Assembly (NCBI RefSeq): GCF_002160865.1 | Contig: NZ_NFLJ01000011.1 | Span: forward strand, 1-64,000 | Reading direction: 5' to 3' | DNA: 64,000 nt | Origin: Massiliimicrobium timonense | Lineage (GTDB): Bacteria; Bacillota_I; Bacilli_A; Erysipelotrichales; Coprobacillaceae | Part shown: in pieces, positions 43,367 to 51,421 of the stretch | Layout of the letters: the number at the start of each line of letters is the position of its first letter | Numbering within the stretch: position 1 is the stretch's first letter | The notes under the pieces: model-generated | Database searches by the model: none | What the model saw: the letters and a program-made list of their open reading frames with translations, nothing else | Told to the model about the DNA's origin: nothing | Made by a program: the position numbers and the translations under genes

Positions 43367-44698
43367 ATGATGAATAAAGATGGTGTGAAAATTGTAACAA
43401 TTGGAGGAGGAAGTAGCTATACTCCAGAACTTGTGGAAGGATTTATCAAAAGATATGATCACTTACCAGTAAAAGAATTATGGTTAGTAGATATTGAAGC
43501 AGGACGTGAAAAATTAGAAACAGTTGGTGCGTTAGCCAAACGTATGGTTAAAAAAGCAGGAGTACCGATGAAGATTATTTTAAGTTATGATCGTCGTGAA
43601 GCTTTGAAAGATGCTGATTTTGTCACAACACAAATGCGTATTGGACGTTTACCAGCACGTGTTTTAGATGAAAGAATTCCATTAAGTCATGGCATGATTG
43701 GACAAGAAACCAATGGAGCAGGAGGAATGTTTAAGGCTTTTCGTACCATTCCAGTCATCTTAGATATTGTCAAAGATATCGAAGAATTATGTCCAAATGC
43801 ATGGCTGATTAACTTTACTAATCCAGCAGGAATGGTTACAGAAGCTATTTTACGTTATACAAACTTTAAAAAAGCCATTGGACTTTGTAATGTTCCAGTG
43901 AATATGGTTGCTGGTTTTGCAAAGATGTTAAATGTGGACGAAAGTCAAGTGACAATGCAAATTCAAGGTGTTAATCATTTTATTTTTGCGACAGATGTTT
44001 TTGTTGATGGTGTTTCTCGTTTTGATGAATTATTAAATCAATATGCACATTTAAAACCAGAAGATACAATTCAAATGAAAAACTTCGTATCGTTACCATA
44101 TTCTCCATCCTTTATCAAAGGATTAAAAGCTATTCCATGTCCATATCATAATTACTACTTCTTTACAAAAGAACAGTTAGAAGAAGAATTAGAACAATTT
44201 AAAACAGGAACAGTGCGTGGAGAAGTTGTCAGCAAGACTGAAGAAGAATTATTTGAATTATATAGTCATGAAGAACTTCAAGAAAAACCAGAACAGCTGG
44301 CAATGCGTGGTGGAGCAAAATATTCAGATGCTGCATGTAATTTAATTGCTTCTATCTATACAAATAAAGGTGATATTCAATACGTAGATGTACGCAATAA
44401 TGGAGCGATTGCAGATTTACCAATGGATAGTGCTGTAGAAGTGGCTTGTCGCATCACTGCCAATGGACCACAACCAATTGCTACTGGAACTTTGAAATTA
44501 CCAATCAGTGGATATGTACAAATGATGAAAACATTTGAACGTTTAGTTATTGAAGCAGCGATTAAAGGGGATCGTGATTTAGCAGTCACTGCTTTAAATA
44601 TGAATCCATTATGTCCAAGTGACGAAATCGCTAATACTGTTATTGATGAATTATTAGAAGCACATAAAGATTATTTACCACAATTTTTTAACAAGTAG
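43367..44698 (+). CDS. Family 4 glycosidase, 6-phospho-beta-glucosidase type
   Basis: 443 aa. GH4 enzymes use NAD+ and Mn2+ to open 6-phospho-glycosides by an oxidation-elimination route. The NAD-binding start VKIVTIGGGSSYTPELVEG, the metal/substrate motif GLCNVPVN and GVNHFIF are present, as are QTNGAGG and NFTNPAG. Overall it resembles LicH/CelF. It lacks a neighbouring PTS transporter, which usually supplies the phosphorylated sugar. ATG 43367 (ATGATGAAT) follows AGAGGTG. A strong terminator overlaps the stop. Confidence 0.92.
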   Translation: MMNKDGVKIVTIGGGSSYTPELVEGFIKRYDHLPVKELWLVDIEAGREKLETVGALAKRMVKKAGVPMKIILSYDRREALKDADFVTTQMRIGRLPARVLDERIPLSHGMIGQETNGAGGMFKAFRTIPVILDIVKDIEELCPNAWLINFTNPAGMVTEAILRYTNFKKAIGLCNVPVNMVAGFAKMLNVDESQVTMQIQGVNHFIFATDVFVDGVSRFDELLNQYAHLKPEDTIQMKNFVSLPYSPSFIKGLKAIPCPYHNYYFFTKEQLEEELEQFKTGTVRGEVVSKTEEELFELYSHEELQEKPEQLAMRGGAKYSDAACNLIASIYTNKGDIQYVDVRNNGAIADLPMDSAVEVACRITANGPQPIATGTLKLPISGYVQMMKTFERLVIEAAIKGDRDLAVTALNMNPLCPSDEIANTVIDELLEAHKDYLPQFFNK

Positions 44699-44727
44699 GA
44701 GTTGATTTTTCAACTCCCCTTTTTTTA
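44698..44727 (+). terminator. Terminator after the GH4 gene
   Basis: Stem GGAGTTGA (44698-44705) / TCAACTCC (44710-44717), followed by CCTTTTTTT. Confidence 0.9.
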
Positions 44728-44750
44728 TATAAACTTTTTTCATTTTAGTA

Positions 44751-44779
44751 TTGAAATCTTTAAAAAGGTATGTTATTAT
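44751..44779 (+). promoter_or_regulatory. tRNA operon promoter
   Basis: -35 TTGAAA at 44751-44756 and -10 TATTAT at 44774-44779, 17-bp spacer, 15 nt before the first tRNA. Confidence 0.7.
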
Positions 44780-44794
44780 AGTTAGGCAACTGAA

Positions 44795-44885
44795 GGAGAC
44801 ATACTCAAGAGGCTGAAGAGGCGCCCCTGCTAAGGGTGTAGGTCGGGAAACTGGCGCGAGGGTTCAAATCCCTCTGTCTCCGCCA
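44795..44885 (+). tRNA. tRNA-Ser (anticodon GCT)
   Basis: 91 nt class II tRNA. Acceptor GGAGACA pairs with TGTCTCC; anticodon loop CTGCTAA gives GCT, reading AGC/AGT. It has a long variable arm, T-loop GGTTCAAATCC and an encoded CCA end. Confidence 0.98.
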
Positions 44886-44915
44886 TTGAAAAACTCTTGG
44901 CAGTGTATATATATT

Positions 44916-44992
44916 GGTCTGGTAGTTCAGTTGGTTAGAATGCCGCCCTGTCACGGCGGAGGTCGCGGGTTCGAGCCCCGTCCAGACCGCCA
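44916..44992 (+). tRNA. tRNA-Asp (anticodon GTC)
   Basis: 77 nt. Acceptor GGTCTGG pairs with CCAGACC; anticodon loop CTGTCAC gives GTC. T-loop GGTTCGAGCCC; CCA is encoded. It probably shares the transcript of the upstream tRNA-Ser. Confidence 0.98.
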
Positions 44993-45005
44993 ATATAAAA
45001 GTAAG

Positions 45006-45031
45006 GTTATCCATATGGATAACTTTTTTTG
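45006..45031 (+). terminator. Terminator of the tRNA operon
   Basis: Stem GTTATCC (45006-45012) / GGATAAC (45017-45023), loop ATAT, followed by a T run. Confidence 0.88.
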
Positions 45032-45044
45032 TCTTATAAAATAA

Positions 45045-45066
45045 AAAAAGTGGAAAACCACTTTTT
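45045..45066 (-). terminator. Terminator of nudF (minus strand)
   Basis: Stem AAAAAGTGG (45045-45053) / CCACTTTTT (45058-45066), loop AAAA. It overlaps the nudF stop. Confidence 0.8.
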
Positions 45067-45595
45067 AATGATGAACTTGCTGATATGCATACATAATCGC
45101 AATAACTGTTTTCGCATCAACAATTTCTCCACTTAAAACTTTTTGATAAGCCTCATCAATATCTAATTTGATAATATCAATAAATTCATCTTCATCACCC
45201 TCTAAAGCATCATCAACTTCTTCAAAATCAATCGCTTCATAAAGATATAACCATTCACTTGTATAACCGGGAGATGGTAAGACTTTCATAATAAACTTCA
45301 TCTCACGTGCACGATTGTTTGTTTCTTCCTCTAATTCACGAAAAGCACAATCTTTGGGATTTTCATTTGCTTCTAGTTTACCAGCAGGAATTTCTAATGT
45401 TTCTATACGATTAGGATAACGAAACTGTTTTACAAGAAGAATCTGATGATTTTTGATAGCTAAAATGCAGACACCACCATGATGATAAACAACTTCTCGA
45501 TAAGCATGTTCACCATTTTCTAATTCAACTTCTTCACGTGTTACCTGCATAATTTTCCCATCATAAATCACTGTTCTTTGAATTTCTTTTTCCAT
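45065..45595 (-). CDS. nudF: ADP-ribose pyrophosphatase (Nudix hydrolase)
   Basis: 176 aa. Cleaves ADP-ribose and similar nucleoside diphosphate sugars. The Nudix box GKLEANENPKDCAFRELEEE lies around residues 72-91 and is complete (G-x5-E-x7-R-E-x2-E-E). Substrate-side features such as EIPAGKLE and PGYTSEWLYLY match the NudF/ADPRase group. ATG 45595 follows GAGGTG with 6 nt spacing. Its upstream region carries a three-hairpin RNA with a terminator, so expression may be attenuated. Confidence 0.93.
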   Translation of the reverse strand: MEKEIQRTVIYDGKIMQVTREEVELENGEHAYREVVYHHGGVCILAIKNHQILLVKQFRYPNRIETLEIPAGKLEANENPKDCAFRELEEETNNRAREMKFIMKVLPSPGYTSEWLYLYEAIDFEEVDDALEGDEDEFIDIIKLDIDEAYQKVLSGEIVDAKTVIAIMYAYQQVHH

Positions 45596-45619
45596 GATTT
45601 TCACCTCATGCCAATTATA

Positions 45620-45722
45620 ACATAAAAAGAAAGTATGCGGGGGAGCATACTTTCTTTTATCTCTATTATTTTACACGTTAGGGTAATAATAGGGGGTATG
45701 TTTAAGTGAGAACCACTTAACA
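45620..45722 (-). ncRNA. Candidate C-rich small RNA or attenuating leader upstream of nudF
   Basis: On the minus strand a promoter (45756-45729) would start transcription near 45722. The RNA then folds into three hairpins: one pairing 45714-45723 with 45698-45708; a second pairing 45685-45692 with 45663-45670; and a perfect 13-bp stem (45657-45645 with 45638-45626) around loop TCCCCC, ending U-rich like a terminator. C-rich motifs ACCCCC (between hairpins) and TCCCCC (terminal loop) stay unpaired. That is the design of anti-Shine-Dalgarno sRNAs such as RoxS/RsaE. Alternatively it is the 5' leader of nudF, whose start codon lies 31 nt beyond the stem. Family unknown. Confidence 0.6.
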
Positions 45723-45728
45723 TAGATA

Positions 45729-45756
45729 ATTATAACAGAGATTTAAAAGTTGTAAA
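45729..45756 (-). promoter_or_regulatory. Promoter of the candidate RNA upstream of nudF
   Basis: Minus strand -35 TTTACA (45756-45751), -10 TATAAT (45734-45729), 16-bp spacer. Confidence 0.6.
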
Positions 45757-45820
45757 GGCTTTCAATTAAAAATGTATATTTTTTTCTATCAAACTTTGTT
45801 AAAATGAAAGAGGTGATGAC

Positions 45821-46801
45821 ATGAAAACTTTAAGAATAGATGAAAATTATGAAAATCAAAGAATTGATAAGTATTTAAAAAAATTACTTTCTCAAGCACC
45901 ACCTCAAATGATTTATAAGATGTTAAGAAAAAAAGATGTGAAAGTGAATGGTGTCAGAGTAAAAGAAAACTATATTTTAAAAAAAGGAGATCTGGTTGAA
46001 TTATTTTTGTATGAAGATCGTTTTTTAGAATTAACACAACCACAAAGTATTTTTGATTTACCCATCACTTTTGATGTTTTATATGAAGATGATAATGTTT
46101 TGATTGTTAATAAACCAGCCGGATTATTAGTTCATGAAGATATCCATGAAGATGTCAATACATTATCCAATCAAGTTTTAACATATTTATATCAAAAGGG
46201 GGAATATGACCCAAACCAAACTTTAGGTTTTACACCGGGTCCTGTTCATCGTTTGGATCGTAATACAAGTGGAATTGTCATTTTTGGAAAAACAATGAGA
46301 GCTTTACAGGATTTAAATGAAATGATGAAAAAACGTCATTGTATTGATAAAACTTATTTAACGATCTGTAAAGGCTATATGCCTAGTGGTGAGTTAATTG
46401 GATATATGAAAAAAGATAGTGATCGCTCTTTGGCAAGAATGGTATCACCTTCGACTGAAGGCGCATTAAAAATGCATACCATTGTTGAAAATATTCAATC
46501 AAATCAAAAATATTCATTATTAAAAGTGAAAATTATTACAGGAAGAACGCACCAGATACGTTTACATTTATCCAGTGCTGGACATCCTATCATTGGTGAT
46601 AGTAAATATGGAGATTTTGAATTGAATCGTTATTTGAAAAAAACTTATCATTTTCAAAATCAGTTTCTGCATGCTTATTCTATTTGTTTTATTAAACCAA
46701 TAGGTTCTTTAAAATATTTACAGGATCAGGTGATTACTTGTCCTTTACCACATCATTTAGAAGTTTTGAAAAATAAATTGTTTCATGAAAAGAAGCTATG
46801 A
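45821..46801 (+). CDS. RluA-family 23S rRNA/tRNA pseudouridine synthase
   Basis: 326 aa. Isomerises uridine to pseudouridine in structured RNA. An N-terminal S4 RNA-binding domain (about residues 13-70) precedes the catalytic domain with the family motif HRLDRNTSG, whose Asp is the catalytic residue, and GRTHQIRLHL near the C-terminus. It belongs to the RluA/RluC/RluD group; I cannot assign the target site. AGAGGTGATG precedes ATG 45821. Confidence 0.92.
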   Translation: MKTLRIDENYENQRIDKYLKKLLSQAPPQMIYKMLRKKDVKVNGVRVKENYILKKGDLVELFLYEDRFLELTQPQSIFDLPITFDVLYEDDNVLIVNKPAGLLVHEDIHEDVNTLSNQVLTYLYQKGEYDPNQTLGFTPGPVHRLDRNTSGIVIFGKTMRALQDLNEMMKKRHCIDKTYLTICKGYMPSGELIGYMKKDSDRSLARMVSPSTEGALKMHTIVENIQSNQKYSLLKVKIITGRTHQIRLHLSSAGHPIIGDSKYGDFELNRYLKKTYHFQNQFLHAYSICFIKPIGSLKYLQDQVITCPLPHHLEVLKNKLFHEKKL

Positions 46802-46853
46802 AAACGGTTTGTTTTATTGTATAATAAATATAAATGAAGGAAGGAGAACTAGA

Positions 46854-47774
46854 ATGAAATATTATATTGGGATTGATTTAGGTGGAACAAATGTACGTAC
46901 TCTTTTGGTTGACGAAAATGGACAGTCATACAGTGAAGTCAAAGATGCGACTGAAAGAGAAAATGGACCTGACTATGTTTGTTCAAAAATTATCAGACAA
47001 ATTGAAAGTTTAGATTGTTCAGTTTGTGGTGGTATTCAAAATGTTCAAGGAATTGGAATTGGTGTTCCGGGACCAGTTGATACAGAACATGGTGTCATGA
47101 TTATGGCAACAAACTTACCGGGATTTGAAAACTATCCTATCTGTGAAAAACTTTCAACTCGTTTTAATTTACCTGTATTTATTGATAATGATGCCAATGT
47201 TGCTGGATTGGCAGAAGCTTTACTAGGAGCTGGAAAAGGAAAACCAACTTGTTATTATGTGACAATTTCTACAGGAATTGGTGGCGCATTTGTTGTAAAT
47301 GGTCAACTTGTATCTGGAGGACGTGGTCATGCTGGTGAAGTAGGAAACATCATTGTTAAAAATAATGGATATAAATTTGGTGCCTTAAATCCAGGAGCTG
47401 TTGAAGGTGAAGCAAGTGGAACGGCGATTACACGTAAAGGGAAAGAAATTTTAGGTGAAGAACGTGTACATCATGCTGGAGATGTTTTTAGATTGGCTGA
47501 TGAAGGAGATATGAAAGCCAAAGGTATTGTTGATGAATGTATTAGTGAACTGGCAACAATGTTAGCTGATATTGCGCATACTGTTGATCCACATTGCTTT
47601 GTATTAGGTGGCGGTGTCATGAAATCTAAAAAATATTTCTATGATCAATTGGTTGAACAGTTTAATGCAAAAATCCATGTTGGTATGAGAGGACATATTC
47701 CTATTTTAGAAAGAGAATTAGAAGACTGTGGTGCTATCGGTGCTGCGATGCTTCCAATGTCTAAATTGAAATAA
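46854..47774 (+). CDS. ROK-family sugar kinase, glucokinase-like
   Basis: 306 aa. ROK kinases phosphorylate glucose or related sugars with ATP. The N-terminal phosphate motif IGIDLGGTNVRTLL, IGIGVPGPVD, FIDNDANVAGLAE and STGIGGAFVV are intact; the catalytic Asp lies in DNDAN. The usual zinc-binding C-x-C-G-x-x-G-C-x-E motif is absent: after GHAGEVGNI the sequence reads KFGALNPGAVEGEASG. ATG 46854 follows AAGGAAGGAG; an upstream in-frame start would overlap the pseudouridine synthase. A -10-like TATAAT lies near 46821-46826. Confidence 0.88.
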   Translation: MKYYIGIDLGGTNVRTLLVDENGQSYSEVKDATERENGPDYVCSKIIRQIESLDCSVCGGIQNVQGIGIGVPGPVDTEHGVMIMATNLPGFENYPICEKLSTRFNLPVFIDNDANVAGLAEALLGAGKGKPTCYYVTISTGIGGAFVVNGQLVSGGRGHAGEVGNIIVKNNGYKFGALNPGAVEGEASGTAITRKGKEILGEERVHHAGDVFRLADEGDMKAKGIVDECISELATMLADIAHTVDPHCFVLGGGVMKSKKYFYDQLVEQFNAKIHVGMRGHIPILERELEDCGAIGAAMLPMSKLK

Positions 47775-47778
47775 TAAT

Positions 47779-47818
47779 GAAAATCGATAAAGTTGTTTTA
47801 CATCTTTATTGATTTTTC
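47779..47818 (+). terminator. Imperfect terminator after the ROK kinase gene
   Basis: Stem GAAAATCGATAAAG / CTTTATTGATTTTTC with one G-T pair and a loop of 11 nt; the 3' arm is T-rich. Confidence 0.6.
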
Positions 47819-47866
47819 TTTATAATTTGTAAAGAAAATGATAGAATAACCAAGAAGGAGGCGTCT

Positions 47867-49000
47867 ATGAAACAAAGAGTTGTATTAGGTTTAAGTGGTG
47901 GTGTGGATAGTGCAGTTGCTGCTTATGTTTTAAAACAGCAAGGGTATGAAGTCATTGGTGTTTTTATGCGAAACTGGGATTCATCTTTAAATAATGATAT
48001 TTTAGGAAATCCAACGAATAATGATGATATCTGCCCACAGGAAAAAGATTATAATGATGCCAAGAAAGTTGCAGAGCATCTAGGTATTGAGTTAAGACGT
48101 GTAGATTTTATTAAAGAATATTGGGATCATGTTTTTACTTATTTTTTAGAAGAATATGCCAAAGGAAGAACACCGAATCCAGATATTTTATGTAATAAAC
48201 ATATTAAATTTAAGGCATTTTTAGATTATGCCAGATCTATTGAGGCAGATTATATTGCGACAGGTCATTATGCACGTGTAGAACATCATGAAGGTGCAGA
48301 TTCTGTTATGTTAAGAGGGGTTGATTCTAATAAAGATCAGACATACTTTTTATGTCAGTTAAATCAATCTCAACTACAATCTTCACTCTTTCCTATTGGT
48401 CATATGACAAAACCAGAAGTTAGAAAATTGGCAGAAGATTTAAAGCTTCCGGTTGCTCATAAAAAAGATAGTACAGGAATCTGTTTTATTGGAGAAAGAG
48501 ATTTTAGAGAGTTCTTGAAAAATTATATTCCTGCAAAAGCTGGAAAAATGGTAGATATTGAAACAAATCAGGTTGTTGGTCAACATCAGGGGATTATGTA
48601 CTATACAATTGGACAACGTAAAGGTTTAGGCATTGGTGGCGCTGGAGATGCGTGGTTTGTTGTAGGGAAAAAATATGATGAAAATATTTTATATGTGTGT
48701 CAAGGTGATCAAAATCAGTGGTTAATGAGTGAAGGTGCTTTGATTACGGATGTCAATTGGATCAGCAGCCAAAAACCACAAGGTGATTATGATTGTACAG
48801 CAAAATTTAGATATCGTCAAAAAGATAATGATGTGTCTGTCCGTTTTATTGATGAAAATACGCTTTTCGTTACTTTTAAGCAACCTGTTAAAGCCGTTAC
48901 TCCAGGACAAGCAGCAGTTTTTTATGATGGTGATGTTTGCTTGGGTGGTGGCACAATTGAAAAGGTGTATAAAGATGATAAGGAGATTACATACTTATAA
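47867..49000 (+). CDS. mnmA: tRNA 2-thiouridylase MnmA
   Basis: 377 aa. Adds sulfur at position 2 of wobble uridine in tRNAs for Glu, Gln and Lys. The PP-loop ATPase motif GLSGGVDSAVAA is at the N-terminus. Catalytic cysteines are found in NPDILCNKHIKF and STGICFIGERDF. Length is normal. AAGGAGG precedes ATG 47867. The stop overlaps the recD2 start by one base (TAATG). Confidence 0.97.
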   Translation: MKQRVVLGLSGGVDSAVAAYVLKQQGYEVIGVFMRNWDSSLNNDILGNPTNNDDICPQEKDYNDAKKVAEHLGIELRRVDFIKEYWDHVFTYFLEEYAKGRTPNPDILCNKHIKFKAFLDYARSIEADYIATGHYARVEHHEGADSVMLRGVDSNKDQTYFLCQLNQSQLQSSLFPIGHMTKPEVRKLAEDLKLPVAHKKDSTGICFIGERDFREFLKNYIPAKAGKMVDIETNQVVGQHQGIMYYTIGQRKGLGIGGAGDAWFVVGKKYDENILYVCQGDQNQWLMSEGALITDVNWISSQKPQGDYDCTAKFRYRQKDNDVSVRFIDENTLFVTFKQPVKAVTPGQAAVFYDGDVCLGGGTIEKVYKDDKEITYL

Positions 49001-51192
49001 TGTTGACATATACGGGAATTATAAAACGTATTAAATTTTATAGTGAAGATACTAAGTTTATTGTCTGTCTGATTGATAGTGAACAGGAAGATAAACCGAT
49101 TTTAGCGACAGGTTATATGAGTTATGTCAATCTTCAAGATAAATATCATTTTCAGGGAGAATATATTATTCATCCTAAATATGGTAAACAATTTCAAATT
49201 CAATCTTATGAGATTGTTTTAGCGAATGAAGAAAGTGAAATCATTCGCTATTTATCTAGTCCTTTATTTAAAGGCATTGGTGAAAAACAGGCAACAGCTA
49301 TTGTAGAAGTTTTAGGAAAAGATGCATTAACCAAAATCAAAGAAGATAAACATGTTTTAGATCATGTTCGTGGTATGAATGAAACCAAGCGTGAAACCAT
49401 AGCTAGTGTTTTGTCTTCACAGGATTTTGATCAGGAAGTTTTGATGTTTTTTATGGGACATGGCATTTCTACACGTCATCTGGCTTTAATTCAAGCTGTT
49501 TATCAAGAAAAAACATTGGATATTTTACAAAATAATCCTTATCAGCTTATTGATGATATTGATGGAATAGGATTTAAGACAGCGGACGATTTAGCTTTAA
49601 AGATAGGTGTTGATCAATATGATCATCATCGTATACAGGCAGCCATTGTCTATGCTTTAAAAGAAGCCTGTTTTCAAGATGGAAGTACTTATCATAACTA
49701 TGAAACAATTGTCAAAAGATTTCATAGATATATACCTCAAATAGATGATGAGAGTTTTGAAGCAGCATTTACTGATGTTTTAGAACAAAACAAGATTATT
49801 CAAGAAGAAGATCGTTATTATCCTTATGAGTTATATCAAAGTGAAATCAACATATCACAAATCTTTAAAAGATGGCTACATACACCTCTTTATGATATTA
49901 ATTCAAAAGACATAGACAAGATTTTAGAAGATTTAGAAAAAGAACTTTTTATTGAATATGATGATTTTCAAAAAGATGCGATTAAACTTTTTATGGAACA
50001 TTCAGCCATGATTATTACAGGAGGACCGGGAACAGGAAAAACAACAATTGTCAATGCGATGATTAAGATTTATCAACGTTTAAATCCTGATCAGCGATTA
50101 GCCATTGTTGCCCCAACTGGGAGAGCTGCAAAACGTTTAAGTGAAGTCACTGGTGTTGAGGCATGTACAATTCATCGTTTATTAAAATGGGATTTACATA
50201 CCAATACTTTTGCGGTTAATGAAAAAAATCCTTTGGATGTTGATTTACTCATTATTGATGAGTTTTCAATGGTTGATTCGTTGTTATTTTCCCATCTTTT
50301 ATTAGCGTGTCAAAAAGTTAGTCAGATTTTATTAATTGGTGATGATCAGCAATTACCATCTGTTGCACCAGGACATGTTTTAAAAGATTTAATAGAAAGT
50401 GAATGTATTCCTACCATTGCTTTGCATTACATCTATCGTCAATCTAAAGAAAGTGGTATTGTCCAACTGGCACATAGTATTCGTAATGATCAGTATGATG
50501 AAAACTTGTTTTTTCAATATTCAGATATACATTTTCAAACATGTACACCTTATGATGTTGTGAAGTATGTACGTGTTCTTGTATCCAAAGCATTAGAAGA
50601 TGGCTATGATGGACAAGATATCCAAGTTTTAGCACCGATGTATAATGGAGTTGCTGGTATTGATGCTTTAAATGATTGTTTACAGGAATTGTTGAATCCA
50701 TCGGATGGATTTAAAAATGAATTGCGTGTGGGCAAAAGAGTATTTAGAGAAGGAGATAAAATCTTACAGTTAAAAAATCGTGTTGAAGATAATGTTTTTA
50801 ATGGTGATATAGGAACTTTAGTAGAGATTTGTTATAAGGATAATTTTGAATATTTAACAGATAAGATGATTGTAGATTTTGATGGAACGATTGTAGAATA
50901 TACACCACAGGAGTTTTATACTTTAACTCATGCTTACTGTATGAGTGTTCATAAATCACAAGGGAATGAGTTTAAAATTGTGATTATGCCTGTGCTTAAA
51001 GACTATTATATTATGTTGAAGAAAAATCTAATTTATACTGGACTCACACGAGCAAAACAATCTTTATGGTTTTTGGGAAGTCATCAGGCTTTTGTTTATG
51101 GTGTTACACATAAACAGGATGAAAGAAGAAAAACAACATTAATTGAAAGAATGAAAAAAACTCCAGAGATTTCTTTGTATGATTTTGAATAA
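49000..51192 (+). CDS. recD2: RecD2-type SF1B DNA helicase
   Basis: 730 aa. 5'-3' DNA helicase found without RecBC in Firmicutes, where it acts in DNA repair and replication restart. The N-terminal helix-hairpin-helix region (about 75-200, with GIGEKQATAIV and GIGFKTADDLA) is followed by helicase motifs: GGPGTGKTTI near 341-350, VAPTGRAAKRLSE, DEFSMVD, GDDQQLPSV and the C-terminal HKSQGNEF. All are present. It is coupled to mnmA by overlap, as in many Firmicutes. Confidence 0.95.
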   Translation: MLTYTGIIKRIKFYSEDTKFIVCLIDSEQEDKPILATGYMSYVNLQDKYHFQGEYIIHPKYGKQFQIQSYEIVLANEESEIIRYLSSPLFKGIGEKQATAIVEVLGKDALTKIKEDKHVLDHVRGMNETKRETIASVLSSQDFDQEVLMFFMGHGISTRHLALIQAVYQEKTLDILQNNPYQLIDDIDGIGFKTADDLALKIGVDQYDHHRIQAAIVYALKEACFQDGSTYHNYETIVKRFHRYIPQIDDESFEAAFTDVLEQNKIIQEEDRYYPYELYQSEINISQIFKRWLHTPLYDINSKDIDKILEDLEKELFIEYDDFQKDAIKLFMEHSAMIITGGPGTGKTTIVNAMIKIYQRLNPDQRLAIVAPTGRAAKRLSEVTGVEACTIHRLLKWDLHTNTFAVNEKNPLDVDLLIIDEFSMVDSLLFSHLLLACQKVSQILLIGDDQQLPSVAPGHVLKDLIESECIPTIALHYIYRQSKESGIVQLAHSIRNDQYDENLFFQYSDIHFQTCTPYDVVKYVRVLVSKALEDGYDGQDIQVLAPMYNGVAGIDALNDCLQELLNPSDGFKNELRVGKRVFREGDKILQLKNRVEDNVFNGDIGTLVEICYKDNFEYLTDKMIVDFDGTIVEYTPQEFYTLTHAYCMSVHKSQGNEFKIVIMPVLKDYYIMLKKNLIYTGLTRAKQSLWFLGSHQAFVYGVTHKQDERRKTTLIERMKKTPEISLYDFE

Positions 51193-51234
51193 TGAGGACA
51201 TACTAAGAATGTACTTTTAAAGGAGTGAATAATC

Positions 51235-51372
51235 ATGTCAAAATTAGCTGTTGCTTTTTTCTCGGCAGGAATTGTTGCTGCGGCAATGATTATGATGAGT
51301 GATATGCCATGTGCAGATAGCATTGAACATAGTGTTCATAAAGCCAAAAAAGCGATTAAAGAACAACTTTAA
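51235..51372 (+). CDS. Small membrane-anchored protein, 45 aa
   Basis: Reads MSKLAVAFFSAGIVAAAMIM as an N-terminal hydrophobic helix (residues 3-21), then an acidic/polar tail with HKAKKAIKEQL. It has a single Cys and no recognised family; it resembles YtxH-like small proteins in layout only. AAAGGAGTG lies 8 nt before the ATG, and a terminator follows. It lies 42 nt after recD2. Confidence 0.7.
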   Translation: MSKLAVAFFSAGIVAAAMIMMSDMPCADSIEHSVHKAKKAIKEQL

Positions 51373-51380
51373 GAAGTACA

Positions 51381-51406
51381 AAAGGACTGATGAACAGTCC
51401 TTTTCT
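51381..51406 (+). terminator. Terminator after the 45-aa gene
   Basis: Stem AAAGGACTG (51381-51389) / CAGTCCTTT (51395-51403), followed by TCTTC. Confidence 0.8.
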
Positions 51407-51421
51407 TCTCGAGGAGGTTTT

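Noticed and set aside
44805-45014. 69-aa minus-strand frame over the tRNA genes
   Set aside because: It is the antisense of tRNA-Ser and tRNA-Asp, a common false gene call.
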